Of a stretch of DNA of 64,000 nucleotides, positions 1 through 12,914 are shown piece after piece. This stretch comes from Phoenix dactylifera (Eukaryota; Streptophyta; Magnoliopsida; Arecales; Arecaceae). Each line of letters begins with the position of its first letter. Position 1 is the stretch's first letter. The DNA lies in NCBI RefSeq assembly GCF_009389715.1, contig NC_052395.1, forward strand, positions 26,007,670-26,071,669. The letters run 5' to 3'. The notes beneath the pieces were generated by a model. That model did no database searches. It saw nothing but the letters and a program-made list of their open reading frames with translations, and had not been told where the DNA came from. A program made the translations under genes and the position numbers.

Positions 1-1677
1 TGACTGAAAAATGTTTATACCATTAATGGGAGCACAAATAAATTTACCAAGTTGTGTTTAAGCAAAACCATATTAGATGCTGTTGGAATTTTATAGTTAT
101 TGTTTTGATTTTTAATTTTGTAGTGGTTCGAAATTTTAATTGTTTTATATTTTCTATTGATTATATTACGGGGATGTCTTGAAGAGACTCATCTCTTGGT
201 AGAACAACTATCAACAGACGCATCCTTTCTTTTTGTGGCATTTTTTCTAAAAAGATGCATACCTTCATTAAAAGTGCTGCATGAAGGAATGTTTCTAAAG
301 CATCATGTCTCCTAGCTTTACACCCTTTTGAAACATAAGTAAGAGGGAAGATTATGAAAATTCCCTTAATATTCATTCCTCCTTTTCTAGAGTGTTACTT
401 TAAATCACTCCTGTATTGAGGTTCTGACTAGTTCGGATTTATCTTTGAATCGTGCAACTTAGGACGATCATGAAGCGATTTGTTCTATCTTGAGAGTAGA
501 CTGCTATCATCTATATGTACCAAGGGAAGGCTAATTCGATCCCAAAGGGGGCATGCCTTGAACCTGGTTATATTTTCTAACTTAATCTTTATATTTTATG
601 CTATTTATTTTTCTATTTGCGATAGGAAACATGAATTTTCCCAATGCATGCATCATTATTTTTTTAACTTGTGACGGAAACATGAATTTTTCCAATGCGG
701 GCATTGTTTAAATTTGGGGTTGATGAAAATTTTGTCATGCTATGTAACAAAATCAAACTTAGATTCAAGAAAGGTTATACTATTTCCTTTTTGTAAACAT
801 TGTTATTTACTACTTTTAACTATAAAAATCTGACTTTAAACCAGCTTGATTTGAATAGCTTGTGATCGTAACTTGATAGATTTGTTAATGTATAATATTT
901 CTTGCAGCACGGTTCCAAAAAAGAGAGTCTTCTGTTTAGAATATAATGCTTCATCAGTATCTCTGCTACACTTGAGTTCCTAAAGCCATGACTTCTATCT
1001 AATCCACACATTATGATCAAGATGATTTTACAAACTGAATGTGGCTTGTCTTGGCACATCTGATTGTTATTTGTACTTCAGTTATGCATTATATATTACA
1101 ATTTCCTTATCAAATTTTATTTGGTGTTGAAACAGATTTCTTTTGGGTGGATCAGGAAGTGGTTGGCATTGAATTTTGTATACGAATTACTGGAAGCATC
1201 AAGTAGTTTATATGAAATTTGAGATAGTTCTTCCATCAAATTGCAATGTTTGGGAACACACAGTTACACATTGTAGTTACGTCACTATTATGGTTTACCT
1301 TTGTGACAAAATCTTCATCATCTATTTCTAGGCGACCTTGTTAATTGTTTTTACCATTTATGCCCATGGTAGTATTAAATTCAGTAAATGCTATAATTGT
1401 CATAACTCCGCAGATTGGTTTCTTAGGTTTTCCTTTTTCTCTTAAACTCTCACAACATTTTATTTGTTTTCCTCTAAAATCCTGACATATTAACAGATAC
1501 ACTCATTCCCAAGTATGAACTTCCTATTACCCTTCTGCTTTCAATCTACCATACTATACTTTTATACCTTAAGACTTCTTTTTTCCTGGGTTATGATTCA
1601 TAAGCTATCATGAAGTGTTTCAATTCCAATTCTAGAATTTCCTAATTTATACATATCCTTTATAATTCTCCCTCCCT

Positions 1678-1740
<63 letters not shown>

Positions 1741-2335
1741 ATCCTCTTCTTTTTCTTCATTTTGATCGATACAACCCTCTTAATTTATTTTATAAAAGAA
1801 AAATTTAGATTGCCAACATTCACAATATTCACAACAAGCGATTCGTTAATGTTCACAATATTTGCATGAAAGGGGTACATTCTTAATGACTAACAATGAT
1901 GTGGACAAAGTTCGTAAGAGGTTTTTGATTGGTTGAGTACAGGTTCATTTAGACGTAGATGTTACAATATCCATTGCTTGCTTGCATTTAAGCTAACAGC
2001 CGGTTAAGTTTTCCTAGCATAGTAGCATAATATTGCTATCCCTCACATTGCAGCGAGCTGGGTATGTGTGGGTTCCACAAGCCAGCATCATGACATGAAG
2101 TATGAACCCTGAAATTCAAGCAGCAATTTCACTGACCTCCAATTTGAATTACAAGGGAGATGTTTGGATGACTGGAACAAGTATGCCCAACCAACTGCAA
2201 TTCAGCACCAGATTGTAGCACCATCTTGCTATAGCAAATGCACTTTAACTAGGAAAATGGAATTTTTCTGACCATATATTTATGAACCTTCTACTTCCCT
2301 TCTATTCCCTTTTAATCAAATTAGCTAGCTTGTAA
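1..2335. repeat. Tandem array unit 1 (~2.3 kb monomer)
   Basis: First full copy of a directly repeated unit, taken here to start at the motif tgactgaaaaatgtttatac, which recurs at 2336 and 4622. Copies are nearly identical over their whole length, with scattered substitutions. This unit is about 50 bp longer than the next two because of an expanded CT tract. Short reading frames recur at the same place in every unit on both strands, but they overlap one another and match no family I recognise, so I treat them as by-products of the repeat and not as genes. Confidence 0.95.
1674..1735. repeat. (CT)n microsatellite in array unit 1
   Basis: A CCCT run followed by a long uninterrupted CT tract of about 60 bp. 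The same site in units 2 and 3 (around 4003-4026 and 6292-6314) has only about 22 bp, so this is the main length polymorphism between units. Confidence 0.95.
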
Positions 2336-4621
2336 TGACTGAAAAATGTTTATACCATTAATGCGAGCACAAATAAATTTACCAAGTTGTGTTTAAGCAA
2401 AACCATATTAGATGCTGTTGGAATTTTATAGTTATTGTTTTGATTTTTAATTTTGTAGTGGTTCGAAATTTTAATTGTTTTATATTTTCTATTGATTTTA
2501 TTACGGGGATGTCTTGAAGAGACTCATCTCTTGGTAGAACAACTATCAACAGACGCATCCTTTCTTTTTGTGGCATTTTTTCTAAAAAGATGCATACCTT
2601 CATTAAAAGTGCTCCATGAAGGAATGTTTCTAAAGCATCATGTCTCCTAGCTTTGCACCCTTTTGTAACATAAGTAAGAGGGAAGATTATGAAAATTCCC
2701 TTAATATTCATTCCTCCTTTTCTAGAGTGTTACTTTAAATCACTCCTGTATTGAGGTTCTGACTTGTTCGGATTTATCTTTGAATCGTGCAACTTAGGAC
2801 GATCATGAAGCGATTTGTTCTATCTTGAGAGTAGACTGCTATCATCTATATGTACCAAGGGAAGGCTAATTCGATCCCAAAGGGGGCATGCCTTGACCCT
2901 GGTTATATTTTCTAACTTAATCTTTATATTTTATGCTATTTATTTTTCAATTTGTGATAGGAAACATGCATTTTCCCAATGCATGCATCATTATTTTTTT
3001 AACTTGTGACGGAAACATGAATTTTTCCAATGCGGGCATTGTTTAAATTTGGGGTTGATGAAAATTTTGTCATGCTATGTAACAAAATCAAACTTAGATT
3101 CAAGAAAGGTTATACTATTTCCTTTTTATAAACATTTTTATTTACTACTTTTAACTATAAAAATATGACTTTAAACCAGCTTGATTTGAATAGCTTGTGA
3201 TCGTAACTTGATAGATTTGTTAATGTATAATAGCTCTTGCAGCACGGTTCCAAAAAAAAGAGTCTTCTGTTTAGAATATAATGCTTCATCAGTATCTCTG
3301 CTACACTTGAGTTCCTAAAGCCATGACTTCTATCTAATCCACACATTATGATCAAGATGATTTTACAAACTGAATGTGGCTTGTCTTGGCACATCTGATT
3401 GTTGTTTGTACTTCAGTTATGCATTATATATTACAGTTTCCTTATCAAATTTTATTTGGTGTTGAAACAGATTTCTTTTGGGTGGATCAGGAAGTGGTTG
3501 GCATTGAATTTTGTATACGAATTACTGGAAGCATCAAGTAGTTTATATGAAATTTGAGATAGTTCTTCCATCAAATTGCAATGTTTGGAACACACAGTTA
3601 CACATTGTAGTTACGTCACTATTATGGTTTACCTTTGTGACAAAATCTTCATCATCTATTTCTAGGCGACTTTGTTAATTGTTTTTACCATTTATGCCCA
3701 TGGTAGTATTAAATTCAGTAAATGCTATAATTGTCATAACTCCGCAGATTGGTTTCTTAGGTTTTCCTTTTTCTCTTAAACTCTCACAACATTTTATTTG
3801 TTTTCCTCTAAAATCCTGACATATTAACACATACACTCATTCCCAAGTATGAACTTCCTATCACCCTTCTGCTTTCAATCTACCATACTATACTTTTATA
3901 CCTTAAGACTTCTTTTTTCCTGGGTTATGATTCATAAGCTATCATGAAGTGTATCAATTCCAATTCTAGAATTTCCTAATTTATACATATCCTTTATAAT
4001 TCTCCCTCTCTCTCTCTCTCTCTCTTATCCTCTTCTTTTTCTTCATTTTGATCGATACAACCCTCTTAATTTATTTTATAAAAGAAAAATTTAGATTGCC
4101 AACATTCACAATATTCACAACAAGCGATTCGTTAATGTTCACAATATTTGCATGAAAGGGGTACATTCTTAATGACTAACAATGATGATGACAAAGTTCG
4201 TAAGAGGTTTTTGATTGGTTGAGTACAGGTTCATTTAGACTTAGATGTTACAATATCCATTGCTTGCTTGCATTTAAGCTAACAGCGAGTTAAGTTTTCC
4301 TAGCATAGTAGCATAATATTGCTATCCCTCACATTGCAGTGAGCTGGGTATGTGTGGGTTCCACAATCCAGCATCATGACATGAAGTATGAACCCTGAAA
4401 TTCAAGCAGCAATTTCACTGACCTCCAATTTGAATTACAAGGGAGATGTTTGGATGACTGGAACAAGTATGCCCAACCAACTGCAATTCAGCACCAGATT
4501 GTAGCACCATCTTGCTATAGCAATTGCACTTTAACTAGGAAAATGGAATTTTTCTGACCATATATTTATGAACCTTCTACTTCCCTTCTATTCCCTTTTA
4601 ATCAAATTAGCTAGCTTGTAA
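2336..4621. repeat. Tandem array unit 2
   Basis: Second full copy of the monomer, 2286 bp, nearly identical to units 1 and 3. It shares several variants with unit 3 and not unit 1, for example the tagctcttgcag stretch near 3230 and 5516, which suggests these two are the most recent duplicates. Confidence 0.95.
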
Positions 4622-6913
4622 TGACTGAAAAATGTTTATACCATTAATGCGAGCACAAATAAATTTACCAAGTTGTGTTTAAGCAAAACCATATTAGATG
4701 CTGTTGGAATTTTATAGTTATTGTTTTGATTTTTAATTTTGTAGTGGTTCGAAATTTTAATTGTTTTATATTTTCTATTGATTTTATTACGGGGATGTCT
4801 TGAAGAGACTCATCTCTTGGTAGAACAACTATCAACAGACGCATCCTTTCTTTTTGTGGCATTTTTCCTAAAAAGATGCATACCTTCATTAAAAGTGCTC
4901 CATGAAGGAATGTTTCTAAAGCATCATGTCTCCTAGCTTTACACCCTTTTGTAACATAAGTAAGAGGGAAGATTATGAAAATTCCCTTAATATTCATTCC
5001 TCCTTTTCTAGAGTGTTACTTTAAATCACTCCTGTATTGAGGTTCTGACTAGTTCGGATTTATCTTTGACTCGTGCAACTTAGGACGATCATGAAGCGAT
5101 TTGTTCTATCTTGAGAGTAGACTGCTATCATCTATATGTACCAAGGGAAGGCTAATTCGATCCCAAAGGGGGCATGCCTTGAACCTGGTTATATTTTCTA
5201 ACTTAATCTTTATATTTTATGCTATTTATTTTTCAATTTGTGATAGGAAACATGCATTTTCCCAATGCATGCATCATTATTTTTTTAACTTGTGACGGAA
5301 ACATGAATTTTTCCAATGCGGGCATTGTTTAAATTTGGGGTTGATGAAAATTTTGTCATGCTATGTAACAAAATCAAACTTAGATTCAAGAAAGGTTATA
5401 CTATTTCCTTTTTATAAACATTTTTATTTACTACTTTTAACTATAAAAATATGACTTTAAACCAGCTTGATTTGAATAGCTTGTGATCGTAACTTGATAG
5501 ATTTGTTAATGTATAATAGCTCTTGCAGCACGGTTCCAAAAAAAAGAGTCTTCTGTTTAGAATATAATGCTTCATCAGTATCTCTGCTACACTTGAGTTC
5601 CTAAAGCCATGACTTCTATCTAATCCACACATTATGATCAAGATGATTTTACAAACTGAATGTGGCTTGTCTTGGCACATCTGATTGTTGTTTGTACTTC
5701 AGTTATGCATTATATATTACAGTTTCCTTATCAAATTTTATTTGGTGTTGAAACAGATTTCTTTTGGGTGGATCAGGAAGTGGTTGGCGTTGAATTTTGT
5801 ATACGAATTACTGGAAGCATCAAGTAGTTTATATGAAATTTGAGATAGTTCTTCCATCAAATCGCAATGTTTGGGAACACACAGTTACACATTGTAGTTA
5901 TAACACTATTATGGTTTACCTTTGTGACAAAATCTTCATCATCTATTTCTAGGCGACTTTGTTAATTGTTTTTACCATTTATGCCCATGGTAGTATTAAA
6001 TTCAGTAAATGCTAAATTGTCATAACTCCGCAGATTGGTTTCTTAGGTTTTCCTTTTTCTCTTAAACTCTCACAACATTTTATTTGTTTTCCTCTAAAAT
6101 CCTGACATATTAACAGATACACTCATTCCCAAGTATGAACTTCCTATCACCCTTCTGCTTTCAATCTACCGTACTATACTTTTAAACCTTAAGACTTCTT
6201 TTTTCCTGGGTTATGATTCATAAGCTATCATGAAGTGTATCAATTCCAATTCTAGAATTTCCTAATTTATACATATCCTTTATAATTCTCCCTCCCTCTC
6301 TCTCTCTCTCTCTTTCTTATCCTCTTCTTTTTCTTCATTTTGATCGATTCAACCCTCTTAATTTATTTTATAAAAGAAAAATTTAGATTGCCAACATTCA
6401 CAATATTCACAACAAGCGATTCGTTAATGTTCACAATATTTGCATGAAAGGGGTACATTCTTAATGACTAACAATGATGTTGACAAAGTTCGTAAGAGGT
6501 TTTTGATTGGTTGAGTACAGGTTCATTTAGACTTAGATGTTACAATATCCATTGCTTGCTTGCATTTAAGCTAACAGCCGGTTAAGTTTTCCTAGCATAG
6601 TAGCATAATATTGCTATCCCTCACATTGCAGCGAGCTGGGTATGTGTGGGTTCCACGATCCAGCATCATGACATGAAGTATGAACCCTGAAATTCAAGCA
6701 GCAATTTCACTGACCTCCAATTTGAATTACAAGGGAGATGTTTGGATGACTGGAACAAGTATGCCCAACCAACTGCAATTCAGCACCAGATTGTAGCACC
6801 ATCTTGCTATAGCAATTGCACTTTAACTAGGAAAATGGAATTTTTCTGACCATATATTTATGAACCTTCTACTTCCCTTCTATTCCCTTTTAATCAAATT
6901 AGCTAGCTTGTAA
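4622..6913. repeat. Tandem array unit 3
   Basis: Third full copy, 2292 bp. The boundary to unit 4 is marked by loss of about 30 bp of the unit start: tgattgaaaaaattacc replaces the longer motif found at 1, 2336 and 4622. Confidence 0.95.
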
Positions 6914-7432
6914 TGATTGAAAAAATTACCAAGTTGTGTTTAAGCAAAACCATATTAGATGCTGTTGGAATTTTATAGTTATTGTTTTGATTTTTAATTT
7001 TGTAGTGGTTCGAAATTTTAATTTTTTTATATTTTCTATTGATTTTATTACGGGGATGTCTTGAAGAGACTCATCTCTTGGTAGAACAACTATCAGCAGA
7101 TGCATCCTTTCTTTTTGTGGCATTTTTTCTAAAAAGATGCATACCTTCATTAAAAGTGCTGCATGAAGGAATGTTTCTAAAGCATCATGTCTCCTAGCTT
7201 TACACCCTTTTGAAACATAAGTAAGAGGGAAGATTATGAAAATTCCCTTAATATTCATTCCTCCTTTTCTAGAGTGTTACTTTAAATCACTCCTGTATTG
7301 AGGTTCTGACTAGTTTGGATTTATCTTTGAATTGTGCAACTTAGGACGATCATGAAGCGATTTGTTCTATCTTGAGAGTAGATTGCTATCATCTATATGT
7401 ACCAAGGGAAGGCTAATTCGATCCCAAAGGGC

Positions 7433-7566
7433 CAAGGGGGGCATTTTTCTTGGTAAACAATCTTCTTATTTACGATTAACATCTTCTGGAGCTTTTCTTC
7501 CACAAGCACCCTCCGGCGAAGTGGAGACCAGAAAACGCCTTTCGTTTTCCCCCCTTCAGCGAACCT
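7433..7566 (+). other. Unidentified ~130 bp insert in array unit 4
   Basis: Where the other units read cccaaagggggcatgcct, unit 4 holds about 130 bp of extra, more GC-rich sequence before resuming at aacctggtt. The plus strand is open from upstream to 7586. I do not recognise the sequence; an organelle-derived or gene-derived filler is possible but unproven. Confidence 0.6.
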
Positions 7567-7696
7567 GGTTGTATTTTCTAACTTAATCTTTATATTTTAT
7601 GCTATTTATTTTTTTATTTGTGATAGGAAACATGAATTTTCCCAATGCATGCATCATTATTTTTTTTAACTTGTGACGGAAACATGAATTTTTCCA

Positions 7697-7897
7697 TTCT
7701 TATAATACTCCAAGTGAATAATAACCTTCATATTAGTAAAGACTAACGGCGTAGGCAATTGCCACTTATCAAACCACTGTAATTGGCTAGAATGAAACTC
7801 CAACTCAATCTCCATCCACTCCAACTTCAACTGGACCCCTAACTCCGATTTTAGAACTGTCTCAAAAGCTAGAGATTCAGAATGGACTGAAACGAGA
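7697..7897 (-). other. Unidentified ~200 bp insert in array unit 4
   Basis: Inserted between atttttcca and atgcgggc of the monomer. The minus strand is open across the whole insert (reading frame 7666-7908) with a Trp-rich, protein-like composition, for example the motif LQWFDKWQLP. No splice sites, poly(A) or target duplication are evident. Origin unknown. Confidence 0.55.
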
Positions 7898-8060
7898 AAT
7901 GCGGGCATTGTTGAAATTTGGAGTTGATGAAAATTTTGTCATACTATGTAACAAAATCAAACTTGGATTCAAGAAAGGTTATACTATTTCCTTTTTGTAA
8001 ACATTGTTATTTACTACTTTTAACTATAAAAATACGACTTTAAACCAGATTGGTACATCT

Positions 8061-8795
8061 GATATGTCTGATTTGTGGGATGTTGGCAACCCCACGGTTC
8101 AGCTTCTTGTGCTTAAATGCATCCATGAAGTTTATGTTAATCTGGCCCAAGGTACACTCGTAATGCCCTTGTTGCTTGTGCTTAAGAATATGAAATAAGG
8201 TCAATGTCTACGGTTGCTCTTCTTTTGATTGGTTTTAGCATTATCCAGAAGAAAAAACTACTCTTTGAACTGAAAAGATTTGAACAAAAAAGTTGATCAA
8301 AACATATTTAGCGCGATGAAAAACATGTTGATCATAGTCCAATGATTTATGCTGGGTCAATGCATGAATAGAGATATTTTATTTATTAAGTGCATATTGT
8401 TTTATTACCATCAAATGTTGATGGTGTCTATCTATTATTGATGTAAACAGGATCATACATCATAAGGATGCAGAGTAACCACCATGCATTTTGATTTGAA
8501 ATATGTGGCTGGTATTTTGATGAGTTTGGTACTAGTACTCAGCCTCCTGCCATGCATGTCAAAGAAAAACTTGGAATGAAATGTAGGTTATCGACACTTC
8601 AAAGTGTGGAGAGGGTCAAGGAGAGAAGGGATGCGTATTGTGTCTGATGCTTGTCATACCAATTGATAATATGACACAATGTGGTCTATAAGATTATAAT
8701 TGGACTTAGGTGCAATGCATGCAAAAGATAATGCTATGCAAATATCTAAATTTTTCATCTGACTATCCCATGTTGAATGATTTAGTTGGACCTAA
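8061..8795. other. Unannotated AT-rich spacer
   Basis: I see no supported gene, RNA or transposon ends here. Short open frames exist but have no recognisable motif. Confidence 0.5.
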
Positions 8796-9050
8796 TATTA
8801 TTTTTTTTGGCTAAAATGGATGATTCATACAACTCTAGTATAGACACATCCAAAGAAATCAAGAAACAATACATCCCGAAGTGCTCTAGGCAGCTTCCTT
8901 TTTCTCACCTACAGAGCAACTTCGGAGTGATTAGCCACATACGAGGCCATCCCGTTCACGGCCTTCTTCGCCTCTCTATATACATGCTTGGCATTGAACG
9001 CCATGCCACCACTAACTATAGCTCGAAAACTCTTTCGAGGCAGGGGTAAC
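8796..9050 (-). pseudogene. LINE 3'-end fragment, RNase H C-terminus
   Basis: Read on the minus strand, the segment gives HVYREAKKAVNGMASYVANH, which lines up with HVFREANSVADWVASFAAHH near the end of the complete LINE at about 50630-50680 in this window. That is the last conserved block of the RNase H domain of plant L1-type LINEs. It continues to a short A-tract (Ts at about 8800-8807 on the plus strand). It is a 5'-truncated relic with in-frame stops. Confidence 0.75.
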
Positions 9051-9790
9051 ACCCACACATACCATTTGATCCATCAATATTTTTTCGGAGTAGGTGTTTG
9101 GACTTCGGAGATGGTGCTCATGCGACTCGGATGCATAATAAGGCTATCATAATACTAAAGCTCCATGAGGGGTCCTATATTTTTCGACCCAGAAGAAACC
9201 CATGACCTCATGATTTATGAACTCTCTTACATAAAACCCCTCGCACAGCATTATTCACATTTCCATTATGGTATTTTTGCCCCCGTGCTCCTTGTCATGG
9301 ATTGGTTCCCCCTTTAATAGAATTCCATTCTTTCTTTGCGACCACCCTGGCTCAGCAGAATCGTCCGGTGAATTGGTTTTGGTTTAAGCCTACTCCTACA
9401 TGGGGGCCGGGAGCCTCAAGCATCTCCACTCCATTACTGAACCGAACCAAATCGGTGCTCCCGCCCGTCCCTTGGATGATCGGTTGGGAATTGTTTAGAA
9501 TTGTTTGGCACCTGGCTTTAGGATCACCAGGAACCCACCGTCCATGGCTTGCAAAGCCGATTTCCAATCTCCAATTTCCGATTGAAAAGATTAAATCTAT
9601 ATCAAACTCCTGAAACTTTAGAGGGAAATCCCCCTATGTCCTGGCTGCGGATGATCTTGATTGAATTCAAGGAGTTTGGCAGGTCTATTCAACCTTCAAA
9701 AGGTAGGTGAAGTGAATGCAGCTTAAAAAAAAAAAAAAAAAAGAAAAATCTCAACTGCTTACCTCAAGCTTTTTTTTTTTTTTTTAATTT
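9051..9790. other. Unannotated spacer with poly(A)/poly(T) tracts
   Basis: A moderately GC-rich segment (9300-9600) has overlapping open frames on both strands but no recognisable protein. An A-run at 9726-9742 and a T-run at 9771-9785 lie about 30 bp apart, as retroposon tails sometimes do. I cannot assign an element. Confidence 0.4.
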
Positions 9791-10105
9791 TTGTGACAGA
9801 ACACCTGTGGAGGGGCAATATTTGCGTCACCTGCACGAAACGTCGCGGTATAACGCTTTGCTTTTACGGAGACGATTCGACCCCTGGGGAGGCCTTGATT
9901 CCCGAGCGCGATCGGATCCAACCGTCTTTCTCCGATGAGACCCCTGCCCTTTTAACACTGGAAAATGCTTCCCGCTGTTCACCCCTTCTTCTCTTCCAAA
10001 GAAACCCTTGACAGGCTGAGCATTCTCTCTCTAGCCTCTCCCTTCCCCTTTCTAACGACGATGGCCGCTGAATCGAAGGCCGGATACAATCGCTAACTCA
10101 GGTGC
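9790..10105 (+). promoter_or_regulatory. Possible orphan 5' leader and first exon
   Basis: GC content rises sharply here. A pyrimidine-rich leader (about 10020-10056) precedes an ATG in good context at 10060 (gacgATGGCCGCTGAA). That frame reads only eleven codons before TAA and is followed by CTCAG/GTGCC, which would serve as a splice donor. This resembles the 5' end of a plant housekeeping transcript separated from its gene, or a leader with an upstream ORF. No downstream exons were found. Confidence 0.3.
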
Positions 10106-11265
10106 CACCTCCCTCCTCCTTTTCTCCTGTCTTATAATGCCATGGAACGCTCTCTCTCTCTTGCTCTAGCCGTAGCTTCCCACTATCTGCTAAGTCAATA
10201 ATTTTTGGTCCTCAAAACCTTAGATTTTTCTCCCTCCCTCTCTTTCTTTTCGTAATCTTAGAAATAGTTGGCTGCAAATATGGGTCTGTCTAAGAAACGG
10301 ATAACGAAAACGCTTATTCAGTCATAACAACATCAAGAATCAAGATCTTGATGTCTATGGAGGTTTCATTTAACCTGATTGCTCTACTGCCATTATGGAA
10401 TTTATTCCTCAAACTGATGAGCCATGACAATTTAGTCGATGTAGGTACTGAAAGAAGAAGAAGAAGAAAAAAAAAAACGTAGTGGTATCTGGGCGAAGGA
10501 TATGTTCGAACCGGTATGCTTGATTTCTTAAGTTCTTTTTCCATAATCTCCACTCAGGATACATGATTTTTGTTGTGGTGAATTACTCTATTCACGATTT
10601 TGAAATTTTAGATTTTCGAATTTGAGTTGCTAAGTGTTCATTTGTTGATGGATCCCTTGCACATATGGTATATAGTTCTGTTGGGGTTATCAATCTATAT
10701 TAAATTCTGGTGTTTTAAAAATGCGATAGGTTTGATTACCTTAATAAAAGCAACTTTCATCGTCTTCATATCTTGGCTTTTTAAATCCAAAACAAATGAA
10801 GTTTCTTTGGCCCAGTAAACCCAAGATTAATTAATTAAACATGGTGATAGATAATTTTTTTATAAAATTGGGGTGTCAAAATATTGGTTGATGGGTTTGT
10901 TAAATCACTCATTAATCAAAATTGAACACACACACACACATGCATAGAGACACACACTCACTCACTTACTCTACATCTTAATCCATTCTTTGTAGATGAT
11001 GACATATAGTTTCTTCTTTCAACTTCTAGTTGTGTTATGATATATTTAATACGTATTTTTGTCTTGACTACTACTCAATTAATATTGTAGGGAAACGTGA
11101 TTTTTCAAGTGTGATGATTTTTGAATTTGAATTCTTACCATGTTGAATACATTTTTTGCTTTCTATATTTTCTTCATGGTGCTCTATCCTTTATTTGTCT
11201 CATCTTCCACAAGTTAGATTAAAACCTTTTAGGTATTGTTTCTTATTATCAATGCTTGCTTCAAA
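10106..11265. other. AT-rich spacer with a CA microsatellite
   Basis: No gene was recognised. A short (CA)n tract lies at about 10926-10942, followed by cacacactcactcac. Overall composition is plant intergenic or intronic. Confidence 0.5.
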
Positions 11266-11299
11266 TTGTAGGATTTAGGAAGAACAAGGACAAGCAGTA

Positions 11300-11866
11300 T
11301 TGGAGAAAACGAGTATATTATCACAACCTCACCAAATAAGCCTAGAAGTTCACTCAAACTCTTCATAGACTCTAGAAGCTTCCGGAGTACGCTAGCACTA
11401 GGCATATTTCTAGAGCTATTCTAAACTATTCCTAAATATTTTTGGTAATTTACAAATATCTTATATCCAGAAGGTTCTAACTCATAGATGTATGATATGT
11501 GGCATGATCCTAGCTACTTTAGCTCCTTACTAAGTCTATATAAAGGAAAGTGGTCCTCATCTGCAATTCAACTTTTCAGAGTAGAGAGCTATCTAAGAGA
11601 AGGAACTCTCCAAGAGCCTTGTACTCTTCGGTCTTTGTAATAGAAGCTCTCTTTTGTCCACTCACTCTTTTGCTAAAGGATTTGCACAAAGGGGAAAAGG
11701 CTTACTTCCAAAGGGTTTGCACAAAAGGGGAAAGGCTTACCGATTATGTGGAGGTAGGTCATGCACTGCACGAGCTTTGGACAAGGTAAAATCCATAAGT
11801 TTGTGAGATTTGGTATCAAAGCAAGTCGAGACAAGGGCAGAATTATGTTGGCATCAAAGATAGTCA
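11300..11866 (+). mobile_element. LTR and primer-binding-site fragment of a retrotransposon
   Basis: The LTR-like segment has a TATA motif (ctatataaagg, about 11536), a downstream R/U5-like region with a duplicated tttgcacaaa..ggggaaa..ggcttac motif (11680-11740), and at about 11812 the sequence ttggtatcaaagc. The last matches the initiator-Met tRNA primer-binding site (TGGTATCAGAGC) of plant Copia elements at 11 of 12 positions. Only about 45 bp of internal sequence follow before the RRP6-bearing duplication begins at 11868. The left end (tattggagaaaacg, possibly a mutated TGTTGG) is uncertain. Confidence 0.6.
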
Positions 11867-12543
11867 TCACAGGCACTGGCTTTTAGAATGTTTGGCTAGG
11901 AAGAACCATAAAGAGTTAGAGAAAAGTACTCATGTACTTGTTCCTGATAGCTATCGGGATAGACATACAAGAATGTAATTACAAAATGGGTGGACAATGG
12001 GAGATATATATTGACGAATTTTAGAGTTTTGATTAGAAAGATACATATTGATGGATCTCAATGTTTTGATTAGGAAGAACCCCGAAGAGTTTGCGAAGTA
12101 CCTCGTATTGAAGTATGATCCGACATGCAGGTAGAAGAATCCATCCACAAATATAACACATTAACCACCACATTTTGTTCCAAGCTTTGCAACTGAAATC
12201 ATTCTACACTATTCACTTGTCAAGTGAAGTTTTTCCTCCTATTTCACGTCCATATATACCCTCCAAAAAATGCATGTTGCATGTATACCCTTATACGCGT
12301 AGAGTTCCTCGTTCTGCCATTTGTTGATTTCGGAAAATGATGATTTAGGTGCAAACGGCTTGAAATAAACTTCTAAATTTGTGTTTGCTCTTCTAGCCTA
12401 CATAATTGCCAAATTCAGGGAAGGATAGAGAAGCAATTTTGCGGTCTTGGTTTTATATTAACCTAGCAAGGTTGTAGAGTTAGCCCTACATCACTAGTTG
12501 GAAATTGACGGTAGGAGTATAGCCACATGAAAAATAACTTAAA

Positions 12544-12834
12544 GTGGTACACATGCAAATTGTATTTTTTACAAGGATACACAAGCATAGCCTGAATCAT
12601 CTTAACCATCCCAGCTTTTTGTGGTTTGTTATGAACATTCAAAAAAGCATATCTCAGAGAGCATATACTAAAAAAGTCTTTAAAGGCATTATTGTTTTAG
12701 GCAATCAAAAATATCCTAAATTCAACACTTTTATCAGCATGAAGAAAACCAGGTGGGGAAGCATGCATCAAGGAAAGTTTCAAACTATATTTTTACAAGG
12801 CAAAAGCTCAGATAAGTTTGTTTTCAATGGTTAA
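12544..12834 (+). other. 96-aa open frame conserved in both inverted-repeat arms
   Basis: The frame encodes a basic, His/Lys-rich polypeptide without recognisable domains, signal peptide or membrane segment. Its counterpart at 17740-18027 (minus strand, 95 aa) is open over the same length and ends in the same residues (GKSSDKFVFNG). The indel between them near the N-terminus is a whole codon. This may be chance retention in a young duplication or a real exon; I do not recognise it. Confidence 0.3.
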
Positions 12835-12914
12835 AAAACGTAATTAATTTGTAGTGCTTATTAGTTCACTTTATATTGTGATGTCAACAGAATAAAGATA
12901 TTGCATTTACAATT

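Larger units (their letters stand above)
6914..8060. repeat. Truncated and disrupted array unit 4
   Basis: The first ~520 bp follow the monomer. The unit is then interrupted by two foreign segments (about 7433-7566 and 7697-7897), returns to monomer sequence after each, and loses similarity after about 8050. Just before that point it seems to jump from the accag motif (3174 in unit 2) to the ggcacatctgat motif (about 3388 in unit 2), that is, an internal deletion. This is the array edge. Confidence 0.85.

Noticed and set aside
1674..1735. CT tract as a GAGA-type regulatory element
   Set aside because: It is a variable microsatellite within a tandem repeat and no gene is adjacent.
161..7258. 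Repeated 71-110-aa minus-strand frames (about 161, 2379, 4665, 6926) and 64-79-aa partners as genes
   Set aside because: They recur only because the 2.3 kb unit is tandemly repeated, overlap frames on the other strand, and have low-complexity AT-rich composition without domains.
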